64,000 bases of DNA from Euonymus europaeus (taxonomy: Eukaryota; Streptophyta; Magnoliopsida; Celastrales; Celastraceae): the NCBI GenBank assembly GCA_963580455.1, contig OY756958.1:17806501-17870500 (forward strand), in the 5' to 3' direction. A program made the translations under genes and the position numbers. Positions 1 to 11,354 of this stretch are shown in pieces (the stretch's first letter is position 1; the number at the start of each line of letters is the position of its first letter). Under the pieces are notes generated by a model. It saw only the letters and a program-made list of their open reading frames with translations. It did not search any database and was not told the DNA's origin.

Positions 1-19
1 CATAGAATAACAATAAAAA

Positions 20-27
20 GTGTACAC
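20..27. other. GTGTACAC perfect palindrome (first of hundreds)
   Basis: GTGTACAC is its own reverse complement and contains a BsrGI site (TGTACA). It stands just before the dyad element in most monomers. It is lost in type H monomers, which read GTAGACC here (for example near 1,139-1,146), in the short type-c monomers, which read GTGTACAAC, and at 44,867 and 63,249, where two bases are missing. Function is unknown; it may be only part of the ancestral sequence. Confidence 0.9.
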
Positions 28-28
28 C

Positions 29-56
29 GAGCAACTTTTATGTTTTGAAGTTGCTC
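29..56. other. Intramonomer dyad: 9-bp arms, 10-nt spacer (representative)
   Basis: Left arm GAGCAACTT (29-37) and right arm AAGTTGCTC (48-56) are exact reverse complements separated by 10 nt. The same perfect dyad occurs in A, C, D, F, G and H monomers and in many later ones. Types B and E break it in the right arm, and monomers with TTGCAC instead of TTGCTC carry one mismatch. Dyad symmetries able to form hairpins or cruciforms have been reported as enriched in centromeric satellites. Whether this one folds in vivo, or binds a protein, cannot be told from sequence. Confidence 0.9.
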
Positions 57-1278
57 AACTCTCTCTATTGAGTAGCTTTAAAAGTTTTTGTCCATTTGTC
101 ATAGAAAGTTGGTGTTTTCACATCGAAATAATCTAGGAAGCTTATACTCGTAAAATTTGACATAGAAGAACAATAAAAAGTGTACACCGAGCAACTTTGA
201 TATTCCGAAGTTACGCAACTCACTCTATGGAGGAGCTTTAAACGGTTTTGTCCTTTTGTCATAGAAAGTTGGGTTTTTGGCATCGAAATAATCCAGGAAG
301 CTTATACTCGTAAAATTTGATATAGAATAACAATAAAAAGTGTACACCGAGCAACTTTTATGTTCTGAAGTTGCTCAACTCTCTCTATGGAGTAGCTTTA
401 AAAGTTTTTGTCCATTTGTCAAGAAAGTTGGGGTTTTGGCATCGAAATAATCTAGGAAGCTTATACTCGTAAAATTTGTGATAGAATAACAATAAAAAGT
501 GTACACCGAGCAACTTTTATGTTCTGAAGTTGCTCAACTCTCTCTATTGAGTAGCTTTAAAAGTTTTTGTCCATTTGTCATAGAAAGTTGGGGATTTTGC
601 ATCGAAAGAATCTAGGAAGCTTATAGTCGTAAAATTTGACATAGAAGAACAATAAAAAGTGTACACCGAGCAACTTTTAAGGTCCGAAGTTGCTGAACTC
701 TCTATATGGAGTAGCTTTAAAGGTTTTGTTTATTTGTCATAGAAAGTTAGGGTTTTGGAATCGAAATAATCTAGGAAGCTTATACTCGTAAAATTTGACA
801 TAGAATAACAATAAAAAGTGTACACCGAGCAACTTTTATGTTCTGAAGTTGCTCAACTCTCTCTATTGAGTAGCTTTAAAAGTTTTTGTCCATTTGTCAT
901 AGAATGTTGGGGTTTTGGCATCGAAATAATCTTGGAACCTTATACTCGTAAAATTTGACGTAGAATAACAATAAAAAGTGTACACCGAGCAACTTTTATG
1001 GTCCGAAGTTGCTCAACTCTCTCTATGGTGTAGCTTTAAACGGTTTTGTTTATTTGTCGTAAAAAGTTAGTGTTTTGGAATCGAAATAATCTAGGAAGCT
1101 TATACTCGTAAAATTAGACATAGAATAACAATAAAAATTGTAGACCGAGCAACTTTTATGTTCTGAAGTTGCTCAACTCTCTCCATTGAGTAGCTTTAAA
1201 AGTTTTTGTCCATTTGTCATAGAAAGTTGGGGTTTTTGCATAGAAATAATCTTGGAAGCTTTTACTCGTAAAATTTGA

Positions 1279-2558
1279 CATAGAATAACAATAAAAAGTG
1301 TACACCGAGCAACTTTTATGTTTTGAAGTTGCTCAACTCTCTCTATTGAGTAGCTTTAAAAGTTTTTGTCCATTTGTCATAGAAAGTTGGTGTTTTCACA
1401 TCGAAATAATCTAGAAAGCTTATACTCGTAAAATTTGACATAGAAGAACAATAAAAAGTGTACACCGAGCAACTTTGATAATCCGAAGTTGCGCAACTCA
1501 CTCTATGGAGGAGCTTTAAACGGTTTTGTCCTTTTGTCATAGAAAGTTGGGTTTTTGGCATCGAAATAATCTAGGAAGCTTATACTCGTAAAATTTGATA
1601 TAGAATAACAATAAAAAGTGTACACCGAGCAACTTTTATGTTCTGAAGTTGCTCAACTCTCTCTATGGAGTAGCTTTAAAAGTTTTTGTCCATTTCTCAT
1701 AGAAAGTTGGGGTTTTGGCATCGAAATAATCTAGGAAGCTTATACTCGTAAAATTTGTGATAGAATAACAATAAAAAGTGTACACCGAGCAACTTTTATG
1801 TTCTGAAGTTGCTCAACTCTCTCTATTGAGTTGCTTTAAAAGTTTTTGTCCATTTGTCATAAAAAGTTGGGGATTTTGCATCGAAAGAATCTAGGAAGCT
1901 TATAGTCGTAAAATTTGACATAGAAGAACAATAAAAAGTGTACACCGAGCAACTTTTAAGGTCCGAAGTTGCTGAACTCTCTATATGGAGTAGCTTTAAA
2001 CGGTTTTGTTTATTTGTCATAGAAAGTTAGGGTTTTGGAATCGAAATAATCTAGGAAGCTTATACTCGTAAAATTTGACATAGAATAACAATAAAAAGTG
2101 TACACCGAGCAACTTTTATGTTCTGAAGTTGCTCAACTCTCTCTATTGAGTAGCTTTAAAAGTTTTTGTCCATTTGTCATAGAAAGTTGGGGTTTTGGCA
2201 TCAAAATAATCTTGGAACCTTATACTCGTAAAATTTGACGTAGAATAACAATAAAAAGTGTACACCGAGCAACTTTTATGGTCCGAAGTTGCTCAACTCT
2301 CTCTATGGTGTAGCTTTAAACGGTTTTGTTTATTTGTCGTAGAAAGTTAGTGTTTTGGAATCGAAATAATCTAGGAAGCTTATACTCGTAAAATTTGACA
2401 TAGAATAACAATAAAAAGTGTACACCGAGCAACTTTTATGTTCTGAAGTTGCTCAACTCTCTCCATTGAGTAGCTTTAAAAGTTTTTGTCCATTTGTCAT
2501 AGAAAGTTGGGGTTTTGGCATAGAAATAATCTTGGAAGCTTTTACTCTTAAAATTTGA
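1279..2558 (+). repeat. HOR copy 2: A to H, 1,280 bp variant
   Basis: Same eight-monomer order as the preceding unit, but a separate variant. C has CCATTTCTCATAG (near 1,691), D has TTGAGTTGCTTTAAAAG and CATAAAAAGTTGG, and H regains GTGTACACC. The same markers recur in the units starting at 9,595 and 12,633, so this variant travels as a pair with the 1,278 bp variant before it. Confidence 0.92.
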
Positions 2559-3838
2559 CATAGAATAACAATAAAAAGTGTACACCGAGCAACTTTTATG
2601 TTTTGAAGTTGCTCAACTCTCTCTATTGAGTAGCTTTAAAAGTTTTTGTCCATTTGTCATAGAAAGTTGGTGTTTTCACATCGAAATAATCTAGGAAGCT
2701 TATACTCGTAAAATTTGACATAGAAGAACAATAAAAAGTGTACACCGAGCAACTTTGATAATCCGAAGTTGCGCAACTCACTCTATGGAGGAGCTTTAAA
2801 CGGTTTTGTCCTTTTGTCATAGAAAGTTGGGTTTTTGGCATCGAAATAATCTAGGAAGCTTATACTCGTAAAATTTGATATAGAATAAAAATAAAAAGTG
2901 TACACCTAACAACTTTTATGTTCTGAAGTTGCTCAACTCTCTCTATGGAGTAGCTTTAAAAGTTTTTGTCCATTTGTCATAGAAAGTTGGGGTTTTGGCA
3001 TCGAAATAATCTAGGAAGCTTATACTCGTAAAATTTGTGATAGAATAACAATAAAAAGTGTACACCGAGCAACTTTTATGTTTTGAAGTTGCTCAACTCT
3101 CTCTATTGAGTAGCTTTAAAAGTTTTTGTCCATTTGTCATAGAAAGTTGGGGATTTTGCATCGAAAGAATCTAGGAAGCGTATAGTCGTAAAATTTGACA
3201 TAGAAGAACAATAAAAAGTGTACACCGAGCAACTTTTATGGTCCGAAGTTGCTCAACTCTCTCTATGGAGTAGCTTTAAACGGTTTTGTTTATTTGTCCA
3301 AGAAAGTTAGGGTTTTGGAATCGAAATAATCTAGGAAGCTTATACTCGTAAAATTTGACATAGAATAACAATAAAAAGTGTACACCGAGCAACTTTTATG
3401 TTCTGAAGTTGCTCAACTCTCTCCATTGAGTAGCTTTAAAAGTTTTTGTCCATTTGTCATAGAAAGTTTAGGTTTTGGCATCGAAATAATCTTGGAACCT
3501 TATACTCGTAAAATTTGACGTAGAATAACAATAAAAAGTGTACACCGAGCAACTTTTATGGTCCGAAGTTGCTCAACTCTCTCTATGGAGTAGCTTTAAA
3601 CGGTTTTGTTTATTTGTCGTAGAAAGTTAGTGTTTTGGAATCGAAATAATCTAGGAAGCTTATACTCGTAAAATTTGACATAGAATAACAATAAAAAGTG
3701 TAGACCGAGCAACTTTAATGTTCTGAAGTTGCTCAACTCTCTCCATTGAGTAGCTTTAAAAGTTTTTGTCCATTTGTCATAGAAAGTTTGGGTTTTTGCA
3801 TAGAAATAATCTTGGAAGCTTTTACTCGTAAAATTTGA
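2559..3838 (+). repeat. HOR copy 3: A-B-C-D'-E'-F-G-H, 1,280 bp
   Basis: Third eight-monomer unit, with private markers. C has ACACCTAACAAC (near 2,903), D' carries the A-like TTTTGAAG plus AGGAAGCGTATAGTCG (near 3,175), and E' has TTATGGTCC with intact GCTCAAC. The same C, D' and E' markers return at 13,913-14,740, showing those two places are related at an offset of 11,354 bp. Confidence 0.9.
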
Positions 3839-4638
3839 CATAGAATAACAATAAAAAGTGTACACCGAGCAACTTTTATGTTTTGAAGTTGCTCAACTCT
3901 CTCTATTGAGTAGCTTTAAAAGTTTTTGTCCATTTGTCATAGAAAGTTGGTGTTTTCACATCGAAATAATCTAGGAAGCTTATACTCGTAAAATTTGACA
4001 TAGAAGAACAATAAAAAGTGTACACCGAGCAACTTTTAAGGTCCGAAGTTGCTGAACTCTCTATATGGAGTAGCTTTAAACGGTTTTGTTTATTTGTCAT
4101 AGAAAGTTAGAGTTTTGGAATCGAAATAATCTAGGAAGCTTATACTCGTAAAATTTGACATAGAATAACAATAAAAAGTGTACACCGAGCAACTTTTATG
4201 TTCTGAAGTTGCTCAACTCTCTCTATTGAGTAGCTTTAAAAGTTTTTGTCCATTTGTCATAGAAAGTTGGGGTTTTGGCATCGAAATAATCTTGGAACCT
4301 TATACTCGTAAAATTTGACGTAGAATAACAATAAAAAGTGTACACCGAGCAACTTTTATGGTCCGAAGTTGCTCAACTCTCTCTATGGAGTAGCTTTAAA
4401 CGGTTTTGTTTATTTGTCGTAGAAAGTTAGTGTTTTGGAATCGAAATAATCTAGGAAGCTTATACCCGTAAAATTTGACATAGAATAACAATAAAAAGTG
4501 TAGACCGAGCAACTTTTATGTTCTGAAGTTGCTCAACTCTCTCCATTGAGTAGCTTTAAAAGTTTTTGTCCATTTGTCATAGAAAGTTTGGGTTTTTGCA
4601 TTGAAATAATCTTGGAAGATTTTACTCGTAAAATTTGA
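3839..4638 (+). repeat. Deletion-derived HOR: A-E-F-G-H, 800 bp
   Basis: Five monomers in the normal order with B, C and D missing. The A monomer is followed directly by one with TTAAGGTCC and GCTGAACTC (type E), then F, G and H. Exactly three monomers (480 bp) are absent, as expected from an in-register crossover between A-type and D-type positions. Confidence 0.88.
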
Positions 4639-5916
4639 CATAGAATAACAATAAAAAGTGTACACCGAGCAACTTTTATGTTTTGAAGTTGCTCAACTCT
4701 CTCTATTGAGTAGCTTTAAAAGTTTTTGTCCATTTGTCATAGAAAGTTGGTGTTTTCACATCGAAATAATCTAGGAAGCTTATACTCGTAAAATTTGACA
4801 TAGAAGAACAATAAAAAGTGTACACCGAGCAACTTTGATATTCCGAAGTTACGCAACTCACTCTATGGAGGAGCTTTAAACGGTTTTGTCCTTTTGTCAT
4901 AGAAAGTTGGGTTTTTGGCATCGAAATAATCCAGGAAGCTTATACTCGTAAAATTTGATATAGAATAACAATAAAAAGTGTACACCGAGCAACTTTTATG
5001 TTCTGAAGTTGCTCAACTCTCTCTATGGAGTAGCTTTAAAAGTTTTTGTCCATTTGTCAAGAAAGTTGGGGTTTTGGCATCGAAATAATCTAGGAAGCTT
5101 ATACTCGTAAAATTTGTGATAGAATAACAATAAAAAGTGTACACCGAGCAACTTTTATGTTCTGAAGTTGCTCAACTCTCTCTATTGAGTAGCTTTAAAA
5201 GTTTTTGTCCATTTGTCATAGAAAGTTGGGGATTTTGCATCGAAAGAATCTAGGAAGCTTATAGTCGTAAAATTTGACATAGAAGAACAATAAAAAGTGT
5301 ACACCGAGCAACTTTTAAGGTCCGAAGTTGCTGAACTCTCTATATGGAGTAGCTTTAAAGGTTTTGTTTATTTGTCATAGAAAGTTAGGGTTTTGGAATC
5401 GAAATAATCTAGGAAGCTTATACTCGTAAAATTTGACATAGAATAACAATAAAAAGTGTACACCGAGCAACTTTTATGTTCTGAAGTTGCTCAACTCTCT
5501 CTATTGAGTAGCTTTAAAAGTTTTTGTCCATTTGTCATAGAATGTTGGGGTTTTGGCATCGAAATAATCTTGGAACCTTATACTCGTAAAATTTGACGTA
5601 GAATAACAATAAAAAGTGTACACCGAGCAACTTTTATGGTCCGAAGTTGCTCAACTCTCTCTATGGTGTAGCTTTAAACGGTTTTGTTTATTTGTCGTAA
5701 AAAGTTAGTGTTTTGGAATCGAAATAATCTAGGAAGCTTATACTCGTAAAATTTGACATAGAATAACAATAAAAATTGTAGACCGAGTAACTTTTATGTT
5801 CTGAAGTTGCTCAACTCTCTCCATTGAGTAGCTTTAAAAGTTTTTGTCCATTTGTCATAGAAAGTTGGGGTTTTTGCATAGAAATAATCTTGGAAGCTTT
5901 TACTCGTAAAATTTGA
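4639..5916 (+). repeat. HOR A to H, 1,278 bp variant (second occurrence)
   Basis: Matches 1-1,278 monomer by monomer, including both diagnostic 1-bp deletions (near 5,059 and 5,357), at an offset of 4,638 bp. Small private changes exist, for example GACCGAGTAAC in H near 5,781. Confidence 0.9.
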
Positions 5917-6716
5917 CATAGAATAACAATAAAAAGTGTACACCGAGCAACTTTTATGTTTTGAAGTTGCTCAACTCTCTCTATTGAGTAGCGTTAAAAG
6001 TTTTTGTCCATTTGTCATAGAAAGTTGGGGATTTTGCATCGAAAGAATCTAGGAAGCGTATAGTCGTAAAATTTGACATAGAAGAACAATAAAAAGTGTA
6101 CACCGAGCAACTTTTATGGTCCGAAGTTGCTCAACTCTCTCTATGGAGTAGCTTTAAACGGTTTTGTTTATTTGTCCAAGAAAGTTAGGGTTTTGGAATC
6201 GAAATAATCTAGGAAGCTTATACTCGTAAAATTTGACATAGAATAACAATAAAAAGTGTACACCGAGCAACTTTTATGTTCTGAAGTTGCTCAACTCTCT
6301 CCATTGAGTAGCTTTAAAAGTTTTTGTCCATTTGTCATAGAAAGTTTAGGTTTTGGCATCGAAATAATCTTGGAACCTTATACTCGTAAAATTTGACGTA
6401 GAATAACAATAAAAAGTGTACACCGAGCAACTTTTATGGTCCGAAGTTGCTCAACTCTCTCTATGGAGTAGCTTTAAACGGTTTTGTTTATTTGTCGTAG
6501 AAAGTTAGTGTTTTGGAATCGAAATAATCTAGGAAGCTTATACTCGTAAAATTTGACATAGAATAACAATAAAAAGTGTAGACCGAGCAACTTTTATGTT
6601 CTGAAGTTGCTCAACTCTCTCCATTGAGTAGATTTAAAAGTTTTTGTCCATTTGTCATAGAAAGTTTGGGTTTTTGCATAGAAATAATCTTGGAAGCTTT
6701 TACTCGTAAAATTTGA
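5917..6716 (+). repeat. Deletion-derived HOR: D'-E'-F-G-H, 800 bp
   Basis: Five monomers beginning with the D' type (TTTTGAAG plus AGGAAGCGTATAGTCG), matching 3,039-3,838 at an offset of 2,878 bp. A, B and C are missing. A private TAGCGTTAAAAG change is seen near 5,988. It follows directly on the H monomer of the previous unit. Confidence 0.88.
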
Positions 6717-7516
6717 CATAGAATAACAATAAAAAGTGTACACCGAGCAACTTTTATGTTTTGAAGTTGCTCAACTCTCTCTATTGAGTAGCTTTAAAAG
6801 TTTTTGTCCATTTGTCATAGAAAGTCGGTGTTTTCACATCGAAATAATCTAGGAAGCTTATACTCGTAAAATTTGACATAGAAGAACAGTAAAAAGTGTA
6901 CACCGAGCAACTTTTAAGGTCCGAAGTTGCTGAACTCTCTATATGGAGTAGCTTTAAACGGTTTTGTTTATTTGTCATAGAAAGTTAGGGTTTTGGAATC
7001 GAAATAATCTAGGAAGCTTATACTCGTAAAATTTGACATAGAATAACAATAAAAAGTGTACACCGAGCAACTTTTATGTTCTGAAGTTGCTCAACTCTCT
7101 CTATTGAGTAGCTTTAAAAGTTTTTGTCCATTTGTCATAGAAAGTTGGGGTTTTGGCATCGAAATAATCTTGGAACCTTATACTCGTAAAATTTGACGTA
7201 GAATAACAATAAAAAGTGTACACCGAGCAACTTTTATGGTCCGAAGTTGCTCAACTCTCTCTATGGAGTAGCTTTAAACGGTTTTGTTTATTTGTCGTAG
7301 AAAGTTAGTGTTTTGGAATCGAAATAATCTAGGAAGCTTATACTCGTAAAATTTGACATAGAATAACAATAAAAAGTGTAGACCGAGCAACTTTTATGTT
7401 CTGAAGTTGCTCAACTCTCTCCATTGAGTAGATTTAAAAGTTTTTGTCCATTTGTCATAGAAAGTTTGGGTTTTTGCATAGAAATAATCTTGGAAGCTTT
7501 TACTCGTAAAATTTGA
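6717..7516 (+). repeat. Deletion-derived HOR: A-E-F-G-H, 800 bp (copy 2)
   Basis: Same five-monomer order as 3,839-4,638. AGAACAGTAAAAAG in E (near 6,883) and TAGATTTAAAAG in H (near 6,629) are shared with the next unit, so these two adjacent copies are the closest pair. Confidence 0.88.
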
Positions 7517-8316
7517 CATAGAATAACAATAAAAAGTGTACACCGAGCAACTTTTATGTTTTGAAGTTGCTCAACTCTCTCTATTGAGTAGCTTTAAAAG
7601 TTTTTGTCCATTTGTCATAGAAAGTTGGTGTTTTCACATCGAAATAATCTAGGAAGCTTATACTCGTAAAATTTGACATAGAAGAACAGTAAAAAGTGTA
7701 CACCGAGCAACTTTTAAGGTCCGAAGTTGCTGAACTCTCTATATGGAGTAGCTTTAAACGGTTTTGTTTATTTGTCATAGAAAGTTAGGGTTTTGGAATC
7801 GAAATAATCTAGGAAGCTTATACTCGTAAAATTTGACATAGAATAACAATAAAAAGTGTACACCGATCAACTTTTATGTTCTGAAGTTGCTCAACTCTCT
7901 CTATTGAGTAGCTTTAAAAGTTTTTGTCCATTTGTCATAGAAAGTTGGGGTTTTGGCATCGAAATAATCTTGGAACCTTATACTCGTAAAATTTGACGTA
8001 GAATAACAATAAAAAGTGTACACCGAGCAACTTTTATGGTCCGAAGTTGCTCAACTCTCTCTATGGAGTAGCTTTAAAAGGTTTTGTTTATTTGTCGTAG
8101 AAAGTTAGTGTTTTGGAATCGAAATAATCTAGGAAGCTTATACCCGTAAAATTTGACATAGAATAACAATAAAAAGTGTAGACCGAGCAACTTTTATGTT
8201 CTGAAGTTGCTCAACTCTCTCCATTGAGTAGCTTTAAAAGTTTTTGTCCATTTGTCATAGAAAGTTTGGGTTTTTGCATAGAAATAATCTTGGAAGCTTT
8301 TACTCGTAAAATTTGA
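7517..8316 (+). repeat. Deletion-derived HOR: A-E-F-G-H, 800 bp (copy 3)
   Basis: Tandem neighbour of the previous 800 bp unit, sharing AGAACAGTAAAAAG in E. Its last three monomers (F-G-H, 7,837-8,316) are the left end of the 3,038 bp segment that was duplicated in tandem to 10,875-13,912. Confidence 0.88.
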
Positions 8317-9594
8317 CATAGAATAACAATAAAAAGTGTACACCGAGCAACTTTTATGTTTTGAAGTTGCTCAACTCTCTCTATTGAGTAGCTTTAAAAG
8401 TTTTTGTCCATTTGTCATAGAAAGTTGGTGTTTTCACATCGAAATAATCTAGGAAGCTTATACTCGTAAAATTTGACATAGAAGAACAATAAAAAGTGTA
8501 CACCGAGCAACTTTGATATTCCGAAGTTACGGAACTCACTCTATGGAGGAGCTTTAAACGGTTTTGTCCTTTTGTCATAGAAAGTTGGGTTTTTGGCATC
8601 GAAATAATCCAGGAAGCTTATACTCGTAAAATTTGATATAGAATAACAATAAAAAGTGTACACCGAGCAACTTTTATGTTCTGAAGTTGCTCAACTCTCT
8701 CTATGGAGTAGCTTTAAAAGTTTTTGTCCATTTGTCAAGAAAGTTGGGGTTTTGGCATCGAAATAATCTAGGAAGCTTATACTCGTAAAATTTGTGATAG
8801 AATAACAATAAAAAGTGTACACCGAGCAACTTTTATGTTCTGAAGTTGCTCAACTCTCTCTATTGAGTAGCTTTAAAAGTTTTTGTCCATTTGTCATAGA
8901 AAGTTGGGGATTTTGCATCGAAAGAATCTAGGAAGCTTATAGTCGTAAAATTTGACATAGAAGAACAATAAAAAGTGTACACCGAGCAACTTTTAAGGTC
9001 CGAAGTTGCTGAACTCTCTATATGGAGTAGCTTTAAAGGTTTTGTTTATTTGTCATAGAAAGTTAGGGTTTTGGAATCGAAATAATCTAGGAAGCTTATA
9101 CTCGTAAAATTTGACATAGAATAACAATAAAAAGTGTACACCGAGCAACTTTTATGTTCTGAAGTTGCTCAACTCTCTCTATTGAGTAGCTTTAAAAGTT
9201 TTTGTCCATTTGTCATAGAATGTTGGGGTTTTGGCATCGAAATAATCTTGGAACCTTATACTCGTAAAATTTGACGTAGAATAACAATAAAAAGTGTACA
9301 CCGAGCAACTTTTATGGTCCGAAGTTGCTCAACTCTCTCTATGGTGTAGCTTTAAACGGTTTTGTTTATTTGTCGTAAAAAGTTAGTGTTTTAGAATCGA
9401 AATAATCTAGGAAGCTTATACTCGTAAAATTTGACATAGAATAACAATAAAAATTGTAGACCGAGCAACTTTTATGTTCTGAAGTTGCTCAACTCTCTCC
9501 ATTGAGTAGCTTTAAAAGTTTTTGTCCATTTGTCATAGAAAGTTGGGGTTTTTGCATAGAAATAATCTTGGAAGCTTTTACTCGTAAAATTTGA
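8317..9594 (+). repeat. HOR A to H, 1,278 bp variant (third occurrence)
   Basis: Carries both 1-bp deletions of the 1,278 bp variant (near 8,737 and 9,036) and TTACGGAACTC in B (near 8,528), shared only with the copy at 11,355. First half of the second 16-monomer super-unit (8,317-10,874). Confidence 0.9.
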
Positions 9595-10874
9595 CATAGA
9601 ATAACAATAAAAAGTGTACACCGAGCAACTTTTATGTTTTGAAGTTGCTCAACTCTCTCTATTGAGTAGCTTTAAAAGTTTTTGTCCATTTGTCATAGAA
9701 AGTTGGTGTTTTCACATCGAAATAATCTAGAAAGCTTATACTCGTAAAATTTGACATAGAAGAACAATAAAAAGTGTACACCGAGCAACTTTGATAATCC
9801 GAAGTTGCGCAACTCACTCTATGGAGGAGCTTTAAACGGTTTTGTCCTTTTGTCATAGAAAGTTGGGTTTTTGGCATCGAAATAATCTAGGAAGCTTATA
9901 CTCGTAAAATTTGATATAGAATAACAATAAAAAGTGTACACCGAGCAACTTTTATGTTCTGAAGTTGCTCAACTCTCTCTATGGAGTAGCTTTAAAAGTT
10001 TTTGTCCATTTCTCATAGAAAGTTGGGGTTTTGGCATCGAAATAATCTAGGAAGCTTATACTCGTAAAATTTGTGATAGAATAACAATAAAAAGTGTACA
10101 CCGAGCAACTTTTATGTTCTGAAGTTGCTCAACTCTCTCTATTGAGTTGCTTTAAAAGTTTTTGTCCATTTGTCATAAAAAGTTGGGGATTTTGCATCGA
10201 AAGAATCTAGGAAGCTTATAGTCGTAAAATTTGACATAGAAGAACAATAAAAAGTGTACACCGAGCAACTTTTAAGGTCCGAAGTTGCTGAACTCTCTAT
10301 ATGGAGTAGCTTTAAACGGTTTTGTTTATTTGTCATAGAAAGTTAGGGTTTTGGAATCGAAATAATCTAGGAAGCTTATACTCGTAAAATTTGACATAGA
10401 ATAACAATAAAAAGTGTACACCGAGCAACTTTTATGTTCTGAAGTTGCTCAACTCTCTCTATTGAGTAGCTTTAAAAGTTTTTGTCCATTTGTCATAGAA
10501 AGTTGGGGTTTTGGCATCGAAATAATCTTGGAACCTTATACTCGTAAAATTTGACGTAGAATAACAATAAAAAGTGTACACCGAGCAACTTTTATGGTCC
10601 GAAGTTGCTCAACTCTCTCTATGGTGTAGCTTTAAACGGTTTTGTTTATTTCTCGTAGAAAGTTAGTGTTTTGGAATCGAAATAATCTAGGAAGCTTATA
10701 CTCGTAAAATTTGACATAGAATAACAATAAAAAGTGTACACCGAGCAACTTTTATGTTCTGAAGTTGCTCAACTCTCTCCATTGAGTAGCTTTAAAAGTT
10801 TTTGTCCATTTGTCATAGAAAGTTGGGGTTTTGGCATAGAAATAATCTTGGAAGCTTTTACTCTTAAAATTTGA
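9595..10874 (+). repeat. HOR A to H, 1,280 bp variant (second occurrence)
   Basis: Matches 1,279-2,558 with the same C and D markers (CATTTCTCATAG near 10,008; TTGAGTTGC near 10,142). TATTTCTCGTAG in G (near 10,648) is shared only with the unit at 12,633. Confidence 0.9.
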
Positions 10875-11354
10875 CATAGAATAACAATAAAAAGTGTACA
10901 CCGAGCAACTTTTATGTTTTGAAGTTGCTCAACTCTCTCTATTGAGTAGCTTTAAAAGTTTTTGTCCATTTGTCATAGAAAGTTGGGGTTTTGGCATCGA
11001 AATAATCTTGGAACCTTATACTCGTAAAATTTGACGTAGAATAACAATAAAAAGTGTACACCGAGCAACTTTTATGGTCCGAAGTTGCTCAACTCTCTCT
11101 ATGGAGTAGCTTTAAAAGGTTTTGTTTATTTGTCGTAGAAAGTTAGTGTTTTGGAATCGAAATAATCTAGGAAGCTTATACCCGTAAAATTTGACATAGA
11201 ATAACAATAAAAAGTGTAGACCGAGCAACTTTTATGTTCTGAAGTTGCTCAACTCTCTCCATTGAGTAGCTTTAAAAGTTTTTGTCCATTTGTCATAGAA
11301 AGTTTGGGTTTTTGCATAGAAATAATCTTGGAAGCTTTTACTCGTAAAATTTGA
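10875..11354 (+). repeat. Three-monomer HOR: A/F hybrid-G-H, 480 bp, with crossover point
   Basis: The first monomer is a chimera. Its left part is type A (TTTTGAAG, near 10,917) and its right part is type F (CTTGGAACC, near 11,006). The switch lies between about 10,920 and 10,985, where A and F are identical. G and H follow. This chimera is the junction of the 3,038 bp tandem duplication. Confidence 0.88.

Larger units (their letters stand above)
1..160 (+). repeat. Reference satellite monomer (type A, 160 bp)
   Basis: This is a full monomer, cut for convenience at the CATAGAA motif. In order it holds an A-rich stretch (10-19), the palindrome GTGTACAC (20-27), an inverted repeat (29-37 with 48-56), a pyrimidine run (57-66), TTTAAAAGTTTTTG (88-101 region), GTCATAGAAAGTT (108-120), a HindIII site AAGCTT (138-143) and AAAATTTGA (152-160). 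Hand count gives about 31% G+C. The length is close to one nucleosome plus linker, so phased nucleosomes are plausible but not shown. Type A is marked by TTTTGAAG after the loop and by GTGTTTTCACATCG before the HindIII site. Confidence 0.95.
1..1278 (+). repeat. HOR copy 1: A-B-C-D-E-F-G-H, 1,278 bp
   Basis: Eight distinguishable monomers in order. A has TTTTGAAG and TTCACATCG; B has GATATTCCGAAGTTACGC; C has CTATGGAGTAGC; D has GGGGATTTTGCATCGAAAG; E has TTAAGGTCC and GCTGAAC; F has CTTGGAACC; G has GTGTAGC and GTCGTAA; H has TAGACCG and GGAAGCTTTTACTCG. Two 1-bp deletions, GTCAAGAAAG in C (near 419) and TTTAAAGG in E (near 719), explain 1,278 instead of 1,280 and mark this HOR variant at 4,639, 8,317 and 11,355. 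Confidence 0.92.

Noticed and set aside
20..56. Rho-independent terminator or tRNA-like hairpin
   Set aside because: The stem is AT-rich, is not followed by a clean T-run, and repeats hundreds of times in a eukaryotic-type satellite. A bacterial terminator reading makes no sense here.
138..143. HindIII site as a functional element
   Set aside because: AAGCTT is conserved in most monomers simply as part of the consensus and varies freely (GATGCTTA, AAGCATA, AAGCGTA). It is useful as a marker only.
65..283. Minus-strand ORF of 72 codons and its many near-identical relatives across the window
   Set aside because: It is a read-through of 1.4 satellite monomers, has no start-site signal or known domain, and reappears only because the satellite repeats. 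Indels between copies are not kept in multiples of three, so there is no sign of coding constraint.
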